Source: Bacteroidales bacterium (lineage in GTDB: Bacteria > Bacteroidota > Bacteroidia > Bacteroidales > Muribaculaceae). Taken from it: DNA of 25,277 nt. The notes beneath the pieces were generated by a model. That model did no database searches. It was not told the DNA's origin and saw only the letters and a program-made list of their open reading frames with translations. Positions within the stretch are counted from its first letter, which is position 1. Every line of letters begins with the position of its first letter. The position numbers and the translations under genes are program-made. Shown one piece after another: positions 23,850 through 25,277 of this stretch. The stretch covers positions 1-25,277 of the forward strand of contig CAAGJW010000021.1 in assembly GCA_900770215.1 (NCBI GenBank), written 5' to 3'.

Positions 23850-24926
23850 TTATTTTAATAAATCCATAAATTTGTCGAAGATAAATTCAGTATCGGTGGG
23901 GCCTCCACAAGCCTCAGGATGGAATTGGGTGGAGAAAAAAGGCTTGTGCTTGTGGCGTATTCCCTCGTTGGTGCCGTCGTTCATGTTTTCAAAGTAGGGC
24001 TCCCACTCATGGTCGAGCGTTGACACATCGACTGCAAAACCGTGGTTTTGCGAGGTGATATAGCAACGGTCGGTACCCACTTCCCTCACTGGCTGGTTCT
24101 GGCTGCGGTGTCCGTATTTCAGCTTGTAAATCTTAGCCCCGGCGGCCTTGGAGAGCAACTGGTTGCCCATGCAGATGCCGCATATGGGCTTGCCTATGAC
24201 AAAGGCACGGCGTATGTTCTCTACCGTGCGCTCGGCATAGTCGGGGTTGCCTGGTCCGTTGGCGATAAACAGACCGTCGTAGTCGACCGCGTTGATGTCG
24301 TAGTCCCATGGCACCCTTATCACGTGGGCTCCACGACGCACCAGACACCTGATGATGTTGTTTTTCACGCCACAGTCGAGCAAGAGCACTTTGGTCTTGT
24401 TTTCCTTGCCATATTCTTTTATTTCAGTGCAGCTCGCCTTGCCCACAAGATTTTCCTTGTTGGGGTCGTAAAAGTCGATGTCGCCTGAGCCCTCAACCAC
24501 GATTTTCCCCAGCATCGAGCCCCGCTCACGCAATATCTTGGTGAGCGCGCGGGTGTCGACGCCGCTCATTCCTATCACGCCCTCGTCCTTAAGCCAGTCG
24601 GCAAGGCTGCTGGCTGCGTCCCAGTGGCTGTAGTTCCACGAGTAGTCCTGGCACACGATAGCCTCGGGATAGATTCGTTCGCTCTCCAGGAAATCGCTCA
24701 TGCCATCGGTTGTGACGCGCGGCGGAACACCGTAGTTGCCAATGAGAGGGTAAGTTGAAACAAGGATTTGACCCATGTAGGAAGGATCGGTGAGACTTTC
24801 GGGATATGCCGTCATAGCGGTGTTGAAGACTACCTCACCCGAACGTGAGGTCTCGGCTCCGAAAGAAATTCCCTCAAATGTGCTGCCATCTTCGAGAATC
24901 AAGGTTGCCTTTTTAGAATTTCTCAT
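23850..24926 (-). CDS. carA: Carbamoyl-phosphate synthase small subunit (glutaminase)
   Basis: CarA splits glutamine and passes ammonia through a tunnel to CarB. The 358-aa protein starts at the first ATG (24926); the frame runs further up only to a GTG. An N-terminal domain contains EVVFNTAMTAYPESLTDPSY, in short TAYPESLTDPSY. A class I glutamine amidotransferase domain (about 175-358) has the nucleophile Cys252 in GICMGNQ and the partners His336 and Glu338 in TQFHPE, so the triad is intact. The residue three after the nucleophile is Asn, where E. coli and CAD have His (CLGHQ). Like carB it looks more CAD-like than E. coli-like. It heads the carAB operon behind a promoter at 24983-25014; no pyrimidine attenuator is apparent in the roughly 50-base leader. 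Confidence 0.96.
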   Translation of the reverse strand: MRNSKKATLILEDGSTFEGISFGAETSRSGEVVFNTAMTAYPESLTDPSYMGQILVSTYPLIGNYGVPPRVTTDGMSDFLESERIYPEAIVCQDYSWNYSHWDAASSLADWLKDEGVIGMSGVDTRALTKILRERGSMLGKIVVEGSGDIDFYDPNKENLVGKASCTEIKEYGKENKTKVLLLDCGVKNNIIRCLVRRGAHVIRVPWDYDINAVDYDGLFIANGPGNPDYAERTVENIRRAFVIGKPICGICMGNQLLSKAAGAKIYKLKYGHRSQNQPVREVGTDRCYITSQNHGFAVDVSTLDHEWEPYFENMNDGTNEGIRHKHKPFFSTQFHPEACGGPTDTEFIFDKFMDLLK

Positions 24927-24982
24927 CAATTTATATATTTTATATATTTTGATGGCCTTCACCTATAGTCGGGAAAACCATG

Positions 24983-25014
24983 CAAAGTTAAATAAAATAA
25001 CTTGTATCGCCAAC
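24983..25014 (-). promoter_or_regulatory. Promoter of carAB
   Basis: TAACTTTG on the minus strand (24983-24990), followed by CA, is a full -7 match. A GTTG (25011-25014), three of four bases of the -33 element, lies 20 bases upstream. Transcription would start near 24979, about 53 bases before the carA ATG. Confidence 0.55.
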
Positions 25015-25126
25015 GGATAGCAAGATATTATCAATTTTTAGCACGATGCGACACTTGAAAACGCATTTTAGTTTTATTTAGGAGTTTGGCCTACTCGGCT
25101 TTTTTGTCTAATTTTCCATCTTTGTC

Positions 25127-25175
25127 ACTTTTGATGGTTATAGTTTTGACTATCAGGGTTGTAACCATCAAAAGT
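25127..25175. repeat. 14-bp perfect inverted repeat enclosing a -7 element
   Basis: ACTTTTGATGGTTA (25127-25140) and TAACCATCAAAAGT (25162-25175) are exact reverse complements, 21 bases apart. Directly after the left arm lies TAGTTTTG (25141-25148), a full plus-strand TAnnTTTG match, and within it a smaller palindrome TAGT-TTTG-ACTA (25141-25152). No T run follows on either side, so it does not look like a terminator. An operator around a rightward promoter, or a recombination site, would fit. Confidence 0.6.
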
Positions 25176-25277
25176 TTGTAGTGGATGAATGCCTGTGGAA
25201 AAGTTTAACTATTTTTTAACATTGCGGTAGTTGGCTGTCATTTGGCGAGTCGGGATGATCTGTGTGTTGATGCTCAC

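Larger units (their letters stand above)
24927..25277. other. Intergenic region upstream of carA to the window edge
   Basis: These 351 bases contain no credible reading frame. They hold the carA promoter, a perfect inverted repeat (25127-25175) and, to its right, an AT-rich stretch with two weak DnaA-box-like words (AGTGGATGA at 25180-25188 and TGTGGAAAA at 25194-25202). The gene on the far side is outside the window. Confidence 0.6.

Overview
The window looks like ordinary chromosome from a member of the Bacteroidales (phylum Bacteroidota), possibly of the Muribaculaceae type; the family-level guess is weak. The evidence is a NusB about twice the usual length, DUF4835 and DUF5606 proteins that are typical of the phylum, and upstream regions carrying the Bacteroidota promoter core TAnnTTTG (once with a TTTG element exactly 19 bases upstream) instead of Shine-Dalgarno sites. 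I see no phage, transposon, CRISPR array, tRNA or rRNA. All genes but four lie on the minus strand.

Left part (1-7160): the 3' end of an unidentified plus-strand gene closes with a strong terminator. Then come dnaA (minus), a 356-base gap with two hairpins, and an MlaD-type lipid-transport protein (minus). The divergent pair aroE-comEC (plus) follows. An NlpC/P60 lipoprotein gene (minus) meets comEC stop-to-stop, and a DUF5606 gene with its own promoter lies beyond it.

Middle (7160-14710): two co-directional minus-strand operons. nusB-yajC-ybbR-coaE runs from the best promoter of the window (10073-10103). It combines transcription antitermination, the Sec accessory YajC, a YbbR/CdaR-like envelope protein and the last step of coenzyme A synthesis. 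Just upstream, dnaN, a DnaQ-type exonuclease, a DUF4835 secreted protein and recN form a replication and repair operon with 6-base gaps. coaBC, which I recall sitting inside this cluster in relatives, is not there.

Right part (14710-25277): an M13 zinc metallopeptidase lies downstream of an ABC-F ATPase (both minus). The ABC-F gene is divergent from a tRNA-dihydrouridine synthase gene (plus), with nearly touching promoter cores. A TrmN6-like methyltransferase (minus) follows, then carB and carA (minus), which encode glutamine-dependent carbamoyl-phosphate synthase for pyrimidine and arginine synthesis. The carAB proteins resemble the eukaryotic CAD type more than the E. coli type. The last 351 bases have no gene but hold the carA promoter and a perfect 14-bp inverted repeat around a plus-strand TAGTTTTG element. 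That repeat is the least explained structure here. I found no convincing new multi-gene system.
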